A DNA stretch of 64,000 nt from Patescibacteria group bacterium (GCA_041661625.1 JBAZUB010000001.1:620001-684000); one strand, 5' to 3'. Numbered from the stretch's first letter, positions 1-7,288 are shown. Numbers and translations are program-made. Notes: generated by a model from the letters alone, not told the origin.

Positions 1-146
1 TTTTGAATTGTTTCCCCGCACCAAGCTGGAGGCGAGTAGTGTTCACTTTTGAGCCGAAGCTCAGTGAACCGACATACTTCGTTGAAGCGGTCGAGGGTAA
101 GCCCGTCCGGATCAACTCCGCACACCGACTCTCTTCTCTCCTCCAT
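1..146 (-). CDS. Possible N-terminal part of a hypothetical protein (runs off the window)
   Basis: On the minus strand an ATG at 146-144 opens a frame with no stop through position 1. The codons after it (about 49 residues, including a VCGVDPDGLTLDRF stretch and a PPAWCGE stretch) look like real protein. A GTG at 125-123 preceded by a purine-rich GGAGGAGAG is an alternative start. It lies downstream of the 74-aa membrane gene and its repeated block, on the same strand. I do not recognise the family. Only the N-terminal region is visible, so the call is weak. Confidence 0.33.
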   Translation of the reverse strand, partial: MEERRESVCGVDPDGLTLDRFNEVCRFTELRLKSEHYSPPAWCGETIQ

Positions 147-194
147 TTTGATACGGATAATTGTTGTCTGCTCGCGTCTCGCGAGCCTCCGCCA

Positions 195-360
195 TTTTGA
201 ATTTTGAATTCTTAATTTTGAATTGTTCTCTCATCTGAGCATTGCTGCACAAAAGCACAGAAACGCTCGGGTGAAAGCCCCGAAGTTTACGCAAGCGTAA
301 ATTCGGGGTGGATCGTTAAGCGCGCCTTAAAGCGCGAGGTGATCCATCACCTTGGCGTGG
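195..360 (-). repeat. Structured repeat block, copy 1
   Basis: Read on the minus strand this block follows the stop of the 74-aa gene. It contains a GGTGATGGATCACC palindrome-like hairpin, a CGCGCTTTAAGGCGCG hairpin, a hairpin with CCCCGAA and TTCGGGG arms around TTTACG/CGTAAA, then a conserved segment with GAGCGTTTCTGTGC, and ends in low-complexity AATTCAAAATTCAAAAT. A second copy lies at 817-975 in the same position behind another small gene. Hairpin sequences differ while pairing is kept, which suggests a conserved RNA or terminator-like module. Confidence 0.6.
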
Positions 361-585
361 TCAGCGTGCCGTATTGGCGACGCAAGCCACGGGGTGTCGA
401 CGAGTCCGGGCGTCAGCAATCACGGATCCCCAGAACATCGCCGGTGAAACGGTGATGTAGAAACCCACCACGAACTTGTGCACCTCCGGCCAAGGTCCTA
501 ACGGCACATTAGTGTGCCATATGTAGGCCAGCGCCCACGCACACACCGTGCCAATCGCCGCAACCACACAGGTAAACTTTCCCAT
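361..585 (-). CDS. Small membrane protein, 74 aa
   Basis: Unknown function. The protein has two hydrophobic stretches (about residues 4-23 and 37-54), each long enough to span a membrane, and a basic C-terminus. The start is supported by an AAGGAAG ribosome site about 5 nt before the ATG. It is the second small membrane gene behind the strong promoter at 1417-1445, and like the first (980-1096) it is followed by a copy of the structured repeat block. Hairpins at 644-661 and 675-696 sit in its leader. No family recognised. Confidence 0.6.
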   Translation of the reverse strand: MGKFTCVVAAIGTVCAWALAYIWHTNVPLGPWPEVHKFVVGFYITVSPAMFWGSVIADARTRRHPVACVANTAR

Positions 586-643
586 CGCTTCCTTTCTTGT
601 CGGATCGACAACCTATTCGGTTCCGATCGACGGTTCGATCAAC

Positions 644-696
644 CCTGACCCTATTGTCAGGATTCTCCCGCAATCCAGCACACTTCGTGGTGCTGG
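644..696 (-). promoter_or_regulatory. Two hairpins upstream of the 74-aa gene
   Basis: CCTGAC/GTCAGG arms (644-661) and CCAGCAC/GTGCTGG arms (675-696) lie in the 231-nt stretch between the repeat block and the start of the 74-aa gene. They would fold in the transcript leader. Similar leader hairpins precede other accessory genes here, so a role in translation control is plausible but unproven. Confidence 0.4.
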
Positions 697-816
697 GCTC
701 TGGGAGAACAAATTGTCAACGTTCAAGCGGCGGCGAGATCAGGTATGGCCTGTCCCGCTCATGCATGTTATGACAGAGGCCACACCACGCATGAGCGGAA
801 CTCCATTTTCTTCCTT

Positions 817-975
817 CATTTTGAATTTTGAATTCTTACTTTTAAATTGTTCCCTCATCCGAGCATTGCTGCACAAAAGCACAGAAACGCTCGGGTGAGA
901 GGCCGAAACATTTGAGTGTCTCGGCTGGATCGTTTGGTGTTCCGTTGACACACGAGGTGATCCATCACCTTAGAA
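817..975 (-). repeat. Structured repeat block, copy 2
   Basis: Second copy of the block at 195-360. It begins 4 nt past the stop of the 38-aa gene, with the same GGTGATGGATCACC motif, a GCCGAGAC/GTTTCGGC hairpin replacing the CCCCGAA hairpin of copy 1, the same GAGCGTTTCTGTGC/GCAGCAATGCTC segment, and the same low-complexity tail. Confidence 0.6.
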
Positions 976-979
976 AGAT

Positions 980-1096
980 CTACTTGGCGAGCCAGTGGGC
1001 AATCAGCGTCACCCACCGCGGTCCACTGATGAGAATCAGCAACCCCGCGATCGCGAACATGTACGGCACCGAGGAACACTTGTCCTGCTTCTTCAT
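980..1096 (-). CDS. Small membrane protein, 38 aa
   Basis: This gene starts with ATG AAG AAG behind a good Shine-Dalgarno (AAAGGAGCAGACG-ATG) and ends in TAG. The product has a short charged N-terminus (MKKQDKCSS) followed by one hydrophobic helix and a W-x(6)-W C-terminus, so it is probably a single-pass membrane peptide. It is the first gene behind the promoter at 1417-1445, after a leader of about 320 nt with a long hairpin ending 22 nt before the start. Function unknown. The strong ribosome site is the main evidence that it is translated. Confidence 0.6.
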   Translation of the reverse strand: MKKQDKCSSVPYMFAIAGLLILISGPRWVTLIAHWLAK

Positions 1097-1416
1097 CGTC
1101 TGCTCCTTTCATCAAGCCTACCAAAGCTCGAGACAAGTATCAGCGGCGGTCCATAGTAAGTGTATGACCGGCTGCTTGTCTCGAATTTCGGTAGTTTGTT
1201 TGGCTCTTGAGCAAACAAAAAGGTGGTGATTCGCGGCGACGATCTCTTCAATAGAAAGAGAGAGCATCACAGCAAACCACCACCCGTTATAAAGGTAGAA
1301 GATTGTTGGTTGACCGCTTTCTCACGGCGGTCGGTTTCTTCCCATCGCCGATTGGCGTTGGAAAGCTCTCTCCATCACTTCTTTGCAAGGTGCGTTCAGA
1401 CCTTACTTAATGGAGC
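1097..1416 (-). promoter_or_regulatory. Long structured leader of the small membrane-protein operon
   Basis: The leader runs from the promoter to the 38-aa gene. A long hairpin spans 1119-1193 on the minus strand: outer arms TACC-AAA/TTT-GGTA-like, then CGAGACAAG pairing with CTTGTCTCG, then CAGC-GGTC pairing with GACC-GCTG. It ends close to the ribosome site. The leader also holds a 49-codon open frame (1267-1118, start ATG, no Shine-Dalgarno) that I cannot support as a gene. Length and structure suggest post-transcriptional control. Confidence 0.4.
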
Positions 1417-1445
1417 AGTATAGCGCAACCGCTGAAAACTGTCAA
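1417..1445 (-). promoter_or_regulatory. Strong sigma70-type promoter
   Basis: On the minus strand TTGACA (1445-1440), 17 nt, TATACT (1422-1417). The flanking GCGC before the -10 and CTCCATTAA after it are shared with the promoter at 29459-29487, so the two belong to one promoter type. It drives the small membrane-protein genes to its left. Confidence 0.75.
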
Positions 1446-1522
1446 GAGCTCACGTACCTAATATCAGGTATTTAGGCTAATATTAGCCGTATGTACCTAT
1501 ACCAATCACAAGTAAAGCGCCC

Positions 1523-1623
1523 GTCATTGCGAGTCCCGATGTCTGAATCGGGACGACGCAACCCCCTGGTTCGTGCCAATGGACAATGGGATTGCCACGC
1601 TCGCCGACTCGCTCGCAATGACA
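1523..1623. repeat. Interspersed inverted-repeat element, copy A
   Basis: The element is bounded by GTCATTGCGAG and its complement CTCGCAATGAC. It contains a perfect GTCCCGAT/ATCGGGAC hairpin and the segment GATTGCCACGCTCG shared with copies at 12461-12495 and 21040-21154. It resembles REP/MITE-type non-coding repeats and contains no gene. Confidence 0.7.
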
Positions 1624-1728
1624 GGGGGGGGTGTCACACGGTGTGTTTCACGGTTTACTGGTTGAGTATTCTGTGCTATCGTTGGCAAATAAGCGTCACC
1701 CCATTCACGGATTAATGAGTATTTTTCC

Positions 1729-2166
1729 ATGCCCAAAAAAGATCATAATTTCAACGTCGGCTTGAAGGCATTCATTCGAAAAGGTGATTCATTTTTGGCC
1801 CTTAAAGATGCCTATAGTGAATTCTGGGATATTCCCGGTGGCCGGATCGAGGGTTCGGAGATCGATCAACCGGTAACCGAGTGCCTACGCCGCGAATTAC
1901 TGGAAGAGTTAGGCATTAATCTATGTATAGAAGTAAACGAGCTTTTTGATGTCTGCAAATTCCGCGTCCAATCAAATAATAAAATCGCGCCTAACCTAAA
2001 TCTATTTTTGGTTTTTTATACGGCCACATTTCAATCTGGAGATATTATTCTCAACGAAGAATCAGTAAAATACGAATGGCTAAACAATCTTACTTATCAT
2101 TCGTGCAATTTTGGAAGTCAGAATAAGGTTGTAGACGCATACGTTTCCAAATTCCTGCCGGCTTAA
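1729..2166 (+). CDS. NUDIX hydrolase
   Basis: This is a 145-aa single-domain protein of the Nudix superfamily, which hydrolyses nucleoside diphosphates linked to another moiety. The Nudix box is at about residues 37-62 (GGRIEG ... RRELLEELG). It keeps the REx2EE metal-binding core, but the loop between GGRIEGSE and RRE is about three residues longer than the classic G-x5-E-x7-RE spacing. The substrate cannot be read from sequence. It is transcribed alone on the plus strand, followed by trmH-like about 90 nt later. Start ATG at 1729 gives the normal family length. Confidence 0.85.
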   Translation: MPKKDHNFNVGLKAFIRKGDSFLALKDAYSEFWDIPGGRIEGSEIDQPVTECLRRELLEELGINLCIEVNELFDVCKFRVQSNNKIAPNLNLFLVFYTATFQSGDIILNEESVKYEWLNNLTYHSCNFGSQNKVVDAYVSKFLPA

Positions 2167-2225
2167 TTCTATTTTTCGTGGATTTAAATTCTAATCAAAG
2201 CTCGCGCCTCGTGAGCTTCCGTCCT

Positions 2226-2255
2226 TGTTACTTGTTACTTCTTCCTTGTTACTTT
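2226..2255. repeat. GTTACTT low-complexity repeat cluster
   Basis: Short runs of (T)TGTTACTT and CTTCCTTGTTAC stand immediately before the start codon of the SpoU-type gene. The same heptamer clusters recur at about 6389-6436, 11085-11109, 31215-31250 and 63106-63121, always at gene borders, and a related run is inside folC. Confidence 0.6.
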
Positions 2256-2256
2256 T

Positions 2257-2718
2257 ATGCCATCGAAACAGATTGAACTTGTATTGGTGTTACCAAACAT
2301 TCGGAGTAGATTTAACGTTGGCTCCATCTTCCGTACCGCTGACGGCGCGGGTGTAAATAAAATATATTTATGCGGTATCACGCCCACACCGCCACATGAT
2401 AAAATTGCCAAAGTAGCCCTGGGCGCCGAAACTACTGTGCCGTGGGAATACGCGCGTCAAACGGCACAACTATTGAAACGTTTGAAAAATGCTTCGTATC
2501 ATATTGTGGCGCTCGAACAATCCGCGCACAGCATTCTCTATACATCTTTTCGGCCAAAGGGTAAAATAGCTTTGGTGCTGGGCAATGAAGTTACCGGTCT
2601 GCCAAAACAATGGCTAAGTCTATGCGACACCGTGATCGACATTCCCATGCGCGGTCGGAAGGAATCGCTTAACGTATCGGTGGCGGCCGGGGTTGCTATT
2701 TTTCACATATTGAAATAA
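2257..2718 (+). CDS. SpoU/TrmH-family RNA 2'-O-methyltransferase
   Basis: This 153-aa SPOUT-fold enzyme transfers a methyl group from S-adenosylmethionine to a ribose 2'-OH in tRNA or rRNA. All three SpoU motifs are visible: NVGSIFRTADG (about 20-30, catalytic Arg region), LVLGNEVTGL (107-116), and the IPM ... ESLNVSVAAGVA segment (129-147) that forms the trefoil knot. It is short, with no N-terminal substrate-binding extension, like TrmL or minimal TrmH proteins. The exact target (tRNA position 18, 34 or rRNA) cannot be decided. Confidence 0.88.
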   Translation: MPSKQIELVLVLPNIRSRFNVGSIFRTADGAGVNKIYLCGITPTPPHDKIAKVALGAETTVPWEYARQTAQLLKRLKNASYHIVALEQSAHSILYTSFRPKGKIALVLGNEVTGLPKQWLSLCDTVIDIPMRGRKESLNVSVAAGVAIFHILK

Positions 2719-2748
2719 TATCTGCGTAGGTGTTAAAGTAAGCGTAAC

Positions 2749-2824
2749 GGAATCCTTTCCTGCCACCAAATGTATGCATATTCAAAGGAAGGCGGGATCC
2801 CGCCTTTGGTGGTGGTAGGATTCC
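2749..2824. repeat. Long hairpin element upstream of tRNA-Leu
   Basis: Outer arms GGAATCCT/AGGATTCC, inner arms CCACCAAA/TTTGGTGG, and inside them a perfect 18-nt palindrome (2789-2806, AAGGCGGGATCCCGCCTT). No gene is present. It looks like a MITE-like or processing hairpin between the SpoU gene and the tRNA. Confidence 0.6.
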
Positions 2825-2876
2825 ATCATAAACCGTTGTGGAAACATAAGGGTTTCCGCTACGAATCAATAGACGG

Positions 2877-2962
2877 GCCGGGGTGGTGGAATGGTATACA
2901 CGCAGGACTTAAAATCCTGTGACCGCAAGGTCTTGTGGGTTCGAGTCCCACTCCCGGTACCA
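2877..2962 (+). tRNA. tRNA-Leu (anticodon UAA)
   Basis: This 86-nt cloverleaf with a class II variable arm (GACC-GCAA-GGTC) has anticodon stem CAGGA/TCCTG around loop CTTAAAA (anticodon TAA). The T-arm has a TTCGAGT loop and the CCA end is encoded. The acceptor stem closes with G-U at both ends. Imperfect copies of its 3' end follow at 2994-3010 and 3371-3386 around the GIY-YIG gene. Confidence 0.93.
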
Positions 2963-3010
2963 GCTGAATTGAATAACCATACTTTGTTGACAATCCCACC
3001 TCCAGTACCA
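2963..3010 (+). repeat. Left repeat of the tRNA-Leu GIY-YIG cassette
   Basis: This 48-nt unit directly after the tRNA CCA end matches 3339-3386 at 35 of 48 positions by hand alignment, without gaps. Its last 17 nt resemble the 3' end of the tRNA itself and end in TACCA, like an imperfect copy of the tRNA terminus. Confidence 0.65.
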
Positions 3011-3053
3011 TCTGGGTTGAATACAAGACGTCAGGGAGAAAGGTGGAGCAATC

Positions 3054-3335
3054 ATGCATTTTGTGTACTTTTTGTTTTCTCCATCTCAACGACGATTTTA
3101 TATCGGACGAACAGATGATCTTCCTAGGCGAATTAACGAACACCTTCGTGGTAAATGCTACACCACATCACGTATGGGTGAGTTTATTATTATAGGTTAC
3201 GAGGCATTTAATTCTAAGGATGACGCTGTTAGACGTGAGCGGTATTTCAAAACCACCAAGGGGCGCACCACCCTACGTTTAATGTATCGTGAGAGCTTGT
3301 TGTCAATTCATGCGGGTTCGCCCAGCACCGTGTAA
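3054..3335 (+). CDS. GIY-YIG nuclease-superfamily protein (cassette at tRNA-Leu)
   Basis: This 93-aa protein is a stand-alone GIY-YIG domain. FVYFLFS near residue 3 and FYIGRTDDLPRRINEHLRG (about 15-33) corresp to the GIY/YIG strands and the catalytic Arg helix, and RRERYFKTTKGR (about 60-71) is the conserved basic C-terminal motif of YhbQ/UPF0213-like proteins. ATG 3054 follows an AGGTGGAG ribosome site. The gene starts 91 nt after tRNA-Leu and lies between two 48-nt imperfect direct repeats. Its stop codon is in the loop of a perfect 9-bp hairpin (3321-3344). The arrangement parallels the tRNA-Lys cassette at 49.6-50.0 kb and suggests a small mobile unit. Confidence 0.85.
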   Translation: MHFVYFLFSPSQRRFYIGRTDDLPRRINEHLRGKCYTTSRMGEFIIIGYEAFNSKDDAVRRERYFKTTKGRTTLRLMYRESLLSIHAGSPSTV

Positions 3336-3344
3336 GGTGCTGGG
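3321..3344 (+). terminator. Hairpin containing the GIY-YIG stop codon
   Basis: Perfect 9-bp stem CCCAGCACC/GGTGCTGGG; the 6-nt loop holds the TAA stop (3333-3335). There is no U-tract, so it may stabilise or process RNA rather than terminate. Confidence 0.5.
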
Positions 3345-3386
3345 TTGAATATCCGCACATTGTTAACAATTCCGCCCTCGTTACCA
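3339..3386 (+). repeat. Right repeat of the tRNA-Leu GIY-YIG cassette
   Basis: Counterpart of 2963-3010 (35/48 identical). Starts GCTGGGTTGAATA and ends GTTACCA. Confidence 0.6.
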
Positions 3387-3418
3387 AATTTTATCAACAT
3401 CTGTTAAACTATCAACCC

Positions 3419-3445
3419 TTGACAAAAAGGTGTTTTTTGTATACC
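3419..3445 (+). promoter_or_regulatory. Promoter of the 182-aa accessory gene
   Basis: TTGACA at 3419-3424, 15-nt spacer, TATACC at 3440-3445. The spacer is short, so strength is uncertain, but position fits the gene starting at 3509. Confidence 0.5.
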
Positions 3446-3508
3446 GTAGCCGTATCATCGGAAAAGATTCGATGGGTCGCGCCAGGCTCAAACGGAGGGA
3501 ACACTGTT

Positions 3509-4057
3509 ATGAGCTCAGTTCCTGACACCACTGCGCCGACGCTCGGACGGTCCATCGGGCTCGAGTCCGAGTGGTTCGATGATCAGCGTGTCGCCTCCGA
3601 ACCTGATCTGGTCATCTGGCCGAGCCTGATTGGTTATCCGGCGATGCAGGATCTGGTTCGGGACCAGGAAGCGGCGCTGCTACTTCGATTCGGTACCTGG
3701 TCCAATCACATCAACTGGCCGCTCCCCGGACCAAGAACCGAAATGACCCGCTGGCTGGTAGACCAGATCCGTAGCCTGCTGGTATCTAGCTTGACCAACG
3801 GAATGCTCTACTGGGGATTCGACAGCCTGCTGATGTTCCTGCCCGACGGGTCAGGCTTCGTCTACCACAGCGACGAGACTGTGCCCCACAGTATCTTGGT
3901 TCGGCCGATGGAGCCCAGCGATGTGTTCGATGCCATTCTCGAGACCTGGCGCCGCGGTGGTCCTGAAGGTGATACCGCCCGCAAGTGGCTGTGCGACGGT
4001 GTGGTCACGTCGATCCACGCCGAGCACAGATCGTCAGCCATGGCCGCTCACACCTGA
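3509..4057 (+). CDS. Hypothetical protein, 182 aa (solitary accessory gene)
   Basis: Function unknown. The start ATG 3509 is chosen because it follows a CGGAGGG ribosome site; the open frame itself extends further upstream. The protein is soluble, acidic and Trp-rich, without signal peptide or membrane helices. A WPSLIGYPAMQDLV segment and a W-S-N-H-I-N-W motif stand out but match no family I know. Own promoter upstream and a strong intrinsic terminator directly downstream make it a one-gene transcription unit. Its base composition is higher in GC than the neighbouring housekeeping genes, like the other accessory genes of the window. Confidence 0.7.
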   Translation: MSSVPDTTAPTLGRSIGLESEWFDDQRVASEPDLVIWPSLIGYPAMQDLVRDQEAALLLRFGTWSNHINWPLPGPRTEMTRWLVDQIRSLLVSSLTNGMLYWGFDSLLMFLPDGSGFVYHSDETVPHSILVRPMEPSDVFDAILETWRRGGPEGDTARKWLCDGVVTSIHAEHRSSAMAAHT

Positions 4058-4065
4058 CCAATACA

Positions 4066-4104
4066 CCCCACCCAGTTTCGGCTGAGTGGGGCGCTTTCTT
4101 TCTT
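4066..4104 (+). terminator. Intrinsic terminator
   Basis: CCCCACCCAG/CTGAGTGGGG stem with TTTCGG loop followed by TTTCTTTCTT. It ends the 182-aa gene and separates it from the convergent minus-strand arm. Confidence 0.85.
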
Positions 4105-4118
4105 ATATAGCACCATTA

Positions 4119-5048
4119 CTACATGACCGGTACGTCTTTTTCGGTTGTTTGCGCCATCGCCACCGCGGCTGTGATTTGCCGGGCAATAATATCTAATAGC
4201 AATTGATTATTGTAACTAAAGTCTTCCCCGTTGGCTTTGTCGCCCAGCAGGATTGCCCCAATTACTTTCGCGCCGGTTTGTAACGGCACGGCTAGCATGG
4301 TTGGGCTGGCATATTCGGTATGAAGAGATTTTTGTTTCTTATACCGTTCGCTGGTAACGACTACCGGCTGATGCGCCTGGTAAACCTGCCCGAAAATCGG
4401 ATCCTTGAAAAGATCAATCTTCATATTTCGCACCTGCTGATTATTGCCGTACCCTCGAGCCTCCTGGATGGTGATCTGGCCTTCTTCAGGATGAAACAAT
4501 GCAAATAGCGCTTTCTTGGCAATAATGACCTTGAGTATCGTATCCAGAATCAAGACCGATAAATGATCCAAGTCCGAGTAAACCGAAGCAATTTTACCCG
4601 TACTATAAATTGTTACTAATTTATTATTGGCGTGGTGCAGCCGCCTAGTCAGGTTTGAAATGATGTTGGCGTAGATTCGGAGCGTGACCTGCGGATAGTC
4701 TTTGGTCAGTTTGAGAAAATCCTTTCCCTCGATGGCCAACACATCGCCCGGTCCGCTCATTTCGCCATTGTGGTCGTGTTTTTGCGATGGATCGCTCAGG
4801 GCACTCTCGACCGCGAAATTGTATCGATCCAAAATAGCCAAAGTTTGCAGCTCATCATTGAATATTCGATAGATGTGCGCCTGACCGCTTAACAAAACGT
4901 AAAAGGTTGTCCGGTTCTGTCCGCTTTCAAATAGCATTTCACCCTTGCCCAGACGTTTCACCTGGGCGATTTTGGCCACCGCGGCTAATTCCGGGTCGGC
5001 CAAAGATGCGAAAACCGGAATTTCACGCAAGATTTTTGTGTCGATCAT
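4119..5048 (-). CDS. Cyclic nucleotide-binding-like plus GAF domain regulator
   Basis: This 309-aa protein has an N-terminal cNMP-binding-type beta barrel (about 1-135; starts ILREIPVFASL, with a FYVLLSGQAHIYR strand and GPGDVLAIEG) and a GAF domain (about 165-300; LDTILKVIIAKKALFALFHPEEG ... PTMLAVPLQTGAKVIGAILLGDK). No DNA-binding, kinase or cyclase domain is present, so it is probably a sensor that acts on a partner. Ligand residues of the cNMP pocket cannot be judged confidently. It is the last gene of the minus-strand arm, 53 nt after the UDG gene. Confidence 0.8.
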   Translation of the reverse strand: MIDTKILREIPVFASLADPELAAVAKIAQVKRLGKGEMLFESGQNRTTFYVLLSGQAHIYRIFNDELQTLAILDRYNFAVESALSDPSQKHDHNGEMSGPGDVLAIEGKDFLKLTKDYPQVTLRIYANIISNLTRRLHHANNKLVTIYSTGKIASVYSDLDHLSVLILDTILKVIIAKKALFALFHPEEGQITIQEARGYGNNQQVRNMKIDLFKDPIFGQVYQAHQPVVVTSERYKKQKSLHTEYASPTMLAVPLQTGAKVIGAILLGDKANGEDFSYNNQLLLDIIARQITAAVAMAQTTEKDVPVM

Positions 5049-5101
5049 ATTGTTGTTGATTTGGTAATATGCTTTATTATACCACCAAGCCGCATACTTG
5101 G

Positions 5102-5719
5102 TTAGAGATCTGCGTCCGGCGTTGAAATCGATGACGCCTCGGCTTCGGCGATCTTGATCAGCATCTTGGGGAGTTTCTGGAAATCAGCTTCCAGGGTTTT
5201 TCTAAGGCTGCCCTGATACAGCGCGGCGGCTGGATGGTATAGCGGTACGATATAACGACCGTTACGTCGGAACAGCCGGCCGTGCTCTTGGGAGATTTTG
5301 AAATTTGACGGCAGGAAACGTCCCATGGCGTGCCGGCCTAATAGTACGATCAACTTAGGTTTGATTACGCTTAATTGTCGCTCGAGATACGGGTAGCAGG
5401 CGTCGATTTCATTGGGCTCGGGGTCGCGATTGCCGGGCGGGCGATGCTTGACTACGTTGCCAATGAAAACATCCTCCCGCTTCCAGCCCACCAGCTCGAT
5501 CATCTGTGTGAGGAATTTACCGGCCGCGCCCACAAATGGCCGCCCTTGTTTGTCTTCTTCCGCGCCCGGTCCTTCACCGATGAAAAATACATGGGCGGTA
5601 GCACTCCCCTCACCCGGCACGCCCTGGGTGGCAGTTTTATGCAGGACACACCGCTGGCAAGCCTGAACTTGTGCGGCAACTTCTTTCAATTGGTCTTCAT
5701 TATTAGATGGCATCGTCAT
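5102..5719 (-). CDS. Family-4 type uracil-DNA glycosylase
   Basis: This 205-aa enzyme removes uracil from DNA in base-excision repair. Motif A is GEGPGAEED (about 48-56) and the late motif is HPAAAL (162-167), both typical of family 4 (UDGa). Family 4 binds a 4Fe-4S cluster through four cysteines. Here C21 and C24 (CQRC) and C108 are visible, but the position usually Cys in NVVKCRPP is His92 (NVVKHRPPGNR). The cluster may use His or be altered. The start overlaps the stop of the upstream MBL gene by 4 nt (ATGA), so the two are translationally coupled. Confidence 0.9.
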   Translation of the reverse strand: MTMPSNNEDQLKEVAAQVQACQRCVLHKTATQGVPGEGSATAHVFFIGEGPGAEEDKQGRPFVGAAGKFLTQMIELVGWKREDVFIGNVVKHRPPGNRDPEPNEIDACYPYLERQLSVIKPKLIVLLGRHAMGRFLPSNFKISQEHGRLFRRNGRYIVPLYHPAAALYQGSLRKTLEADFQKLPKMLIKIAEAEASSISTPDADL

Positions 5720-6384
5720 TCTAGTTCAATCGTTTCGGTTTCGTTCAACCGGCGGTAAGGTACGCCGTATTCTTTGAATACTCGGGCATATTCATCCGTA
5801 TCGACATTGAATCGCGTGTTATGATAGTGGATGGGAATAACCAGCTTCGGTTTGGCAATCAGTGAAAATGCCGCGGCTTGATGAGGCGAGAACGTGACCG
5901 TATCGCACATCGGCAGCAATAGCACCCGGGCGCCGACTTCCGGATCAATGTAAATGCAATCACCAGGGTGAAGTATGGCATTATCAATCAAGAAGCCGAT
6001 CACCTCGGGCGGCTTCGAACCGCTGACCTCCAGACCGGCCGGCAGCGGACCGTGGTAAACATTGACACCCCTGATACTTATTCCTTGAATGACCTTTTCT
6101 CCTCCCGGCCGGATTATTTCCGAATCAATGTTTTGTTGGGATAATATGTCGCACACCGATGTATTGGTTATAATAGCCGGATGATTGTTGGCCACGATAG
6201 CGGCCACGGCGGCCGGATCAAAGTGGTCGCTGTGTTGATGGGTTAACAAAAGCACATCGATACCCTTCCAATCGTTCGGTGTCATGCTTGTTTGGGTATA
6301 CACAAACGAGCCAGGGTCAATCAGGATTCGCTTGCCTTTAATTTCTATCAGTACGCATGATTGGGGATACTTGGTGATTTTCAT
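5716..6384 (-). CDS. Metallo-beta-lactamase-fold hydrolase (UPF0173-like)
   Basis: A 222-aa protein with the MBL signature THQHSDHFD (about 48-56) and further metal ligands in HPGDC and IPIHYH segments; overall it resembles UPF0173/YtkL-type metal-dependent hydrolases of unknown substrate. It is a compact single-domain enzyme, cytoplasmic, with no signal peptide. Downstream it overlaps the UDG gene by 4 nt. The intergenic stretch upstream carries a GTTACTT repeat cluster. Confidence 0.85.
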   Translation of the reverse strand: MKITKYPQSCVLIEIKGKRILIDPGSFVYTQTSMTPNDWKGIDVLLLTHQHSDHFDPAAVAAIVANNHPAIITNTSVCDILSQQNIDSEIIRPGGEKVIQGISIRGVNVYHGPLPAGLEVSGSKPPEVIGFLIDNAILHPGDCIYIDPEVGARVLLLPMCDTVTFSPHQAAAFSLIAKPKLVIPIHYHNTRFNVDTDEYARVFKEYGVPYRRLNETETIELE

Positions 6385-6424
6385 AAACAGTACTTCTTCC
6401 TTGTTACTTATTGCTTGTTATCTG

Positions 6425-7276
6425 TTATTTGTTACCTAGCTTGTCCGGCGTATTTGGAATCGGCTGATAACTGGTCCGATCGAGCTGCGGAATCATGTGC
6501 TCCAACAGCGCCTCGGCTTGATTTAATTTTTGCTCGAGCGCCTCTTTGGTATTAATCATTTGCGGCATGAAGACATAGAGCTTTTGGTCAATCAGTTCCA
6601 TGTCGTAATTGTATTTCAAATCCAGCAGGTGCTCCAATATTTGCGGATCGAATATCGCCAACGCTTCGATCTCATATTCCGGCGGAGTATAGATCTTGAA
6701 TAACTTGGCTACTTCGGTTGGCAGGGGCAGCGCGCGGCCAAAACTCATGCCATAACCCATGTCCGTCCGATTGACATACACGTGCGGAAACTTGCCGGTG
6801 AAAGTAACCATTACCACCGTATAAGAATATATTTTGGCATTTTTACCATAACCAATCCGAAATTTATAGTTGCACAGCGTCATTGGGTGGTTAAGTATGC
6901 GGCCGTTGACCACGTCCGTCATAACGCGATAGTTACCCTGATGAAACATCATGGCACTTTCAACATCGGGCTGGCCATAGGGCAGGTATGTCCAGCCGCG
7001 GTATTGCGAATATGCGATCCAAAACAGTCGACGGTATTCATTTCGACGATATACCATGTACAAAACCAATGCGACAATCAAGTACGGCAGACCATTGGTC
7101 GTCATCGTGAGAAATACAGCGTCATTTCGATTGAAGACGATCAATGCTGTCACGAGAACCAACGCCACTACTAACAGCAACAGGGGCGTCCGGCTGGTCC
7201 GCCTAAGATAGGCATTAAACGTCTCCATGCTCCATGGCTTGGGAACCGCGGCTGGTTTGTTCTGATTCTCGGGCAT
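6425..7276 (-). CDS. Hypothetical protein with two N-terminal membrane helices, 283 aa
   Basis: There is a short soluble N-terminus, two hydrophobic helices (about 31-47 and 61-76), then a cytoplasmic domain of about 200 residues rich in Tyr and Phe (motif NHPMTLCNYKFRIGYGKNAK) and a helical C-terminus. The architecture resembles DUF3137-like proteins of other Patescibacteria, but I cannot confirm the family. It lies 12 nt downstream of folC and is probably cotranscribed. Its 3' end includes part of a GTTACTT repeat cluster. Confidence 0.65.
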   Translation of the reverse strand: MPENQNKPAAVPKPWSMETFNAYLRRTSRTPLLLLVVALVLVTALIVFNRNDAVFLTMTTNGLPYLIVALVLYMVYRRNEYRRLFWIAYSQYRGWTYLPYGQPDVESAMMFHQGNYRVMTDVVNGRILNHPMTLCNYKFRIGYGKNAKIYSYTVVMVTFTGKFPHVYVNRTDMGYGMSFGRALPLPTEVAKLFKIYTPPEYEIEALAIFDPQILEHLLDLKYNYDMELIDQKLYVFMPQMINTKEALEQKLNQAEALLEHMIPQLDRTSYQPIPNTPDKLGNK

Positions 7277-7288
7277 AATGATCGGATG

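Noticed and set aside
112..294. Minus-strand frames translating the repeat block (also at 739-951)
   Set aside because: Both give the same low-complexity peptide from the structured block and AATTCAAAATT run; this reflects repeat DNA, not a protein.
1118..1267. 49-codon ATG frame in the leader of the 38-aa gene
   Set aside because: No ribosome site, and it overlaps the long leader hairpin. Kept only as part of the leader description.
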